64,000 nucleotides of DNA from an uncultured Proteiniphilum sp. (GTDB lineage Bacteria; Bacteroidota; Bacteroidia; Bacteroidales; Dysgonomonadaceae), in assembly GCF_937873925.1 (NCBI RefSeq), contig NZ_CALNAT010000223.1, forward strand, positions 44,493 through 108,492, given 5' to 3'. Below the pieces are notes generated by a model that made no database searches, was not told where the DNA came from, and saw only the letters and a list, made by a program, of their open reading frames with translations. This document shows, in pieces, positions 63,350 through 64,000 of this stretch (position 1 is its first letter; the number at the start of each line of letters is the position of its first letter). Made by a program: the position numbers and the translations under genes.

Positions 63350-63494
63350 CGTAACAATGGGTTAAAATGTATTCAATCGCTTAGATATTTTTTAATTGAC
63401 GCTATGTTGCAAAAATATTTAACTCGCTATATTACAAAGAAAAAGCTTTTCTTTATATTTGCCTGATATTTCATGTAATTTAACTTTGAATAAA

Positions 63495-64000
63495 TTATGG
63501 CTGCATCTGCGTAGAAACCAAATTGTAATACTGTCCTTTCTTCTCCATCAATGTTTCATGGTTGCCGATTTCCACCACAAATCCCTTGTCCCGCACCACG
63601 ATCTGGTCGGCATTGCGGATAGTGCTCAACCTGTGAGCTACTACGATCACCGTCCGGTCTTTAAAGGCACCGTTGAGCGCATCCACGATCCTGCGTTCAT
63701 TGATCACGTCCAGCGAATTGGTGGCCTCGTCCAGGAACAGCAGTTTCGGGTTCCGATAAAGCGCCCGGGCGATAAGCAGCCGCTGTTTCTGTCCGCCGCT
63801 CAACCCCCGCCCGTTTTCACCGATCACCGTCTCGAAACCTTTCGGCATCTCGTTGATCTCCGATTCTATCTGTGCTATGCGGCATACTTCCCGCAGTTTG
63901 TCATAGTCGATATGCTCATCATCCAGCACGATATTATTCAGGACGGTATCGTTGAATGTCTTCCCGTCCTGCATCACCACCCCGCACATCTCACGCCATT
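63495..64000 (-). CDS. ABC exporter, C-terminal nucleotide-binding domain (cut by window edge)
   Basis: 168 codons, open to the right edge. The Walker A motif lies outside. Visible: Q-loop WREMCGVVMQDGKTFNDTVL, the signature GRGLSGGQKQRLLIARALYR, Walker B LLFLDEATNSLD, H-loop VVAHRLSTIRNADQIVV and the tail HETLMEKKGQYYNLVSTQMQ. The MQDGKTFNDTVLNNI block is the type found in bacteriocin/peptide exporters with an N-terminal C39 peptidase domain, but that part cannot be seen. It is the likely core gene of the decayed peptide locus to its left. Confidence 0.9.
   Translation of the reverse strand, partial: WREMCGVVMQDGKTFNDTVLNNIVLDDEHIDYDKLREVCRIAQIESEINEMPKGFETVIGENGRGLSGGQKQRLLIARALYRNPKLLFLDEATNSLDVINERRIVDALNGAFKDRTVIVVAHRLSTIRNADQIVVRDKGFVVEIGNHETLMEKKGQYYNLVSTQMQP

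Noticed and set aside
63425..63450. AAAGAAAA/TTTTCTTT stem as the terminator of the ABC exporter gene
   Set aside because: All A-T pairs with no GC core; too weak to support as a terminator.
1..64000. CRISPR arrays, tRNA, rRNA, transposase genes
   Set aside because: No regularly spaced repeats with unique spacers, no cloverleaf-like conserved TTCGANTC contexts in gene gaps and no transposase-like frame were found on either strand. I could not run a covariance search.

Overview
The window is chromosomal DNA of a Bacteroidetes bacterium, most likely order Bacteroidales. The signs are SusC/SusD genes, NamZ, the combined thrA / PGM-like kinase / thrC operon, the Bacteroidetes form of LptD, the mnmG-apt-uvrC gene order, and many copies of the phylum promoter box TAnnTTTG with no clear Shine-Dalgarno sites. 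Gene content would suit the Dysgonomonadaceae/Porphyromonadaceae side of the order, but that placement is inference. I see no rRNA, tRNA, CRISPR array or transposase gene.

Layout. 0-7 kb: housekeeping genes on the minus strand (uvrC, apt, mnmG, ybeY, a fused spmA/spmB) and one outer-membrane barrel on the plus strand. 7-16.5 kb: an HhH protein, then a giant alpha-2-macroglobulin lipoprotein and penicillin-binding protein 1C, a known periplasmic defence/repair pair, separated by a 189 bp palindrome. 16.5-21.7 kb: a small accessory stretch with a ParDE toxin-antitoxin pair, an EamA transporter, an ABC ATPase with a membrane partner and a duplicated scrap of that partner, a frameshifted KilA-N gene between 12 bp direct repeats, and a fructosamine kinase. 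21.8-30 kb: valS, a four-helix-bundle gene caged by inverted G-rich repeats, NamZ, a MerR regulator, a methyltransferase, a DUF421 protein and a Rieske-FAD oxidoreductase. 30-39.4 kb: a phage-like S24 repressor facing a 58-residue HTH protein, then an IPT/NHL lipoprotein and SusC, SusD and a SusE-like lipoprotein, closed by a strong terminator. 39.5-54.4 kb: alaS, an acyltransferase, an SBF transporter, rarA, lptD and the threonine operon with a leader peptide. 54.5-60.8 kb: a polysaccharide-degrading group (two GH43, a frameshifted DUF4091 protein, a GH16) plus a double-domain ecotin lipoprotein. 61-64 kb: a decayed peptide-export/modification locus (ABC exporter, LanC fragment, truncated glycosyltransferase, glf and DUF5675 fragments).

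The less expected signals lie mostly between genes. A 61-66 bp palindromic element recurs at six loci. At the five loci between co-directional genes it follows the stop codon of the upstream gene, always in the same transcriptional orientation; in four copies the outermost stem sequences differ but stay complementary. The threonine operon carries a 19-codon leader peptide with five Thr codons ending inside a hairpin. The four-helix-bundle gene with its inverted GGGATTT tracts looks like a self-contained inserted unit. Several loci carry short degenerate copies of parts of neighbouring genes, so small duplications followed by decay seem common here.

Regulation inferred from sequence: many genes have a recognisable -7 box (TATCTTTG or a variant). 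In several cases the box rules out an upstream start codon and fixes the true one (mnmG, the first GH43, the DUF4091 gene).
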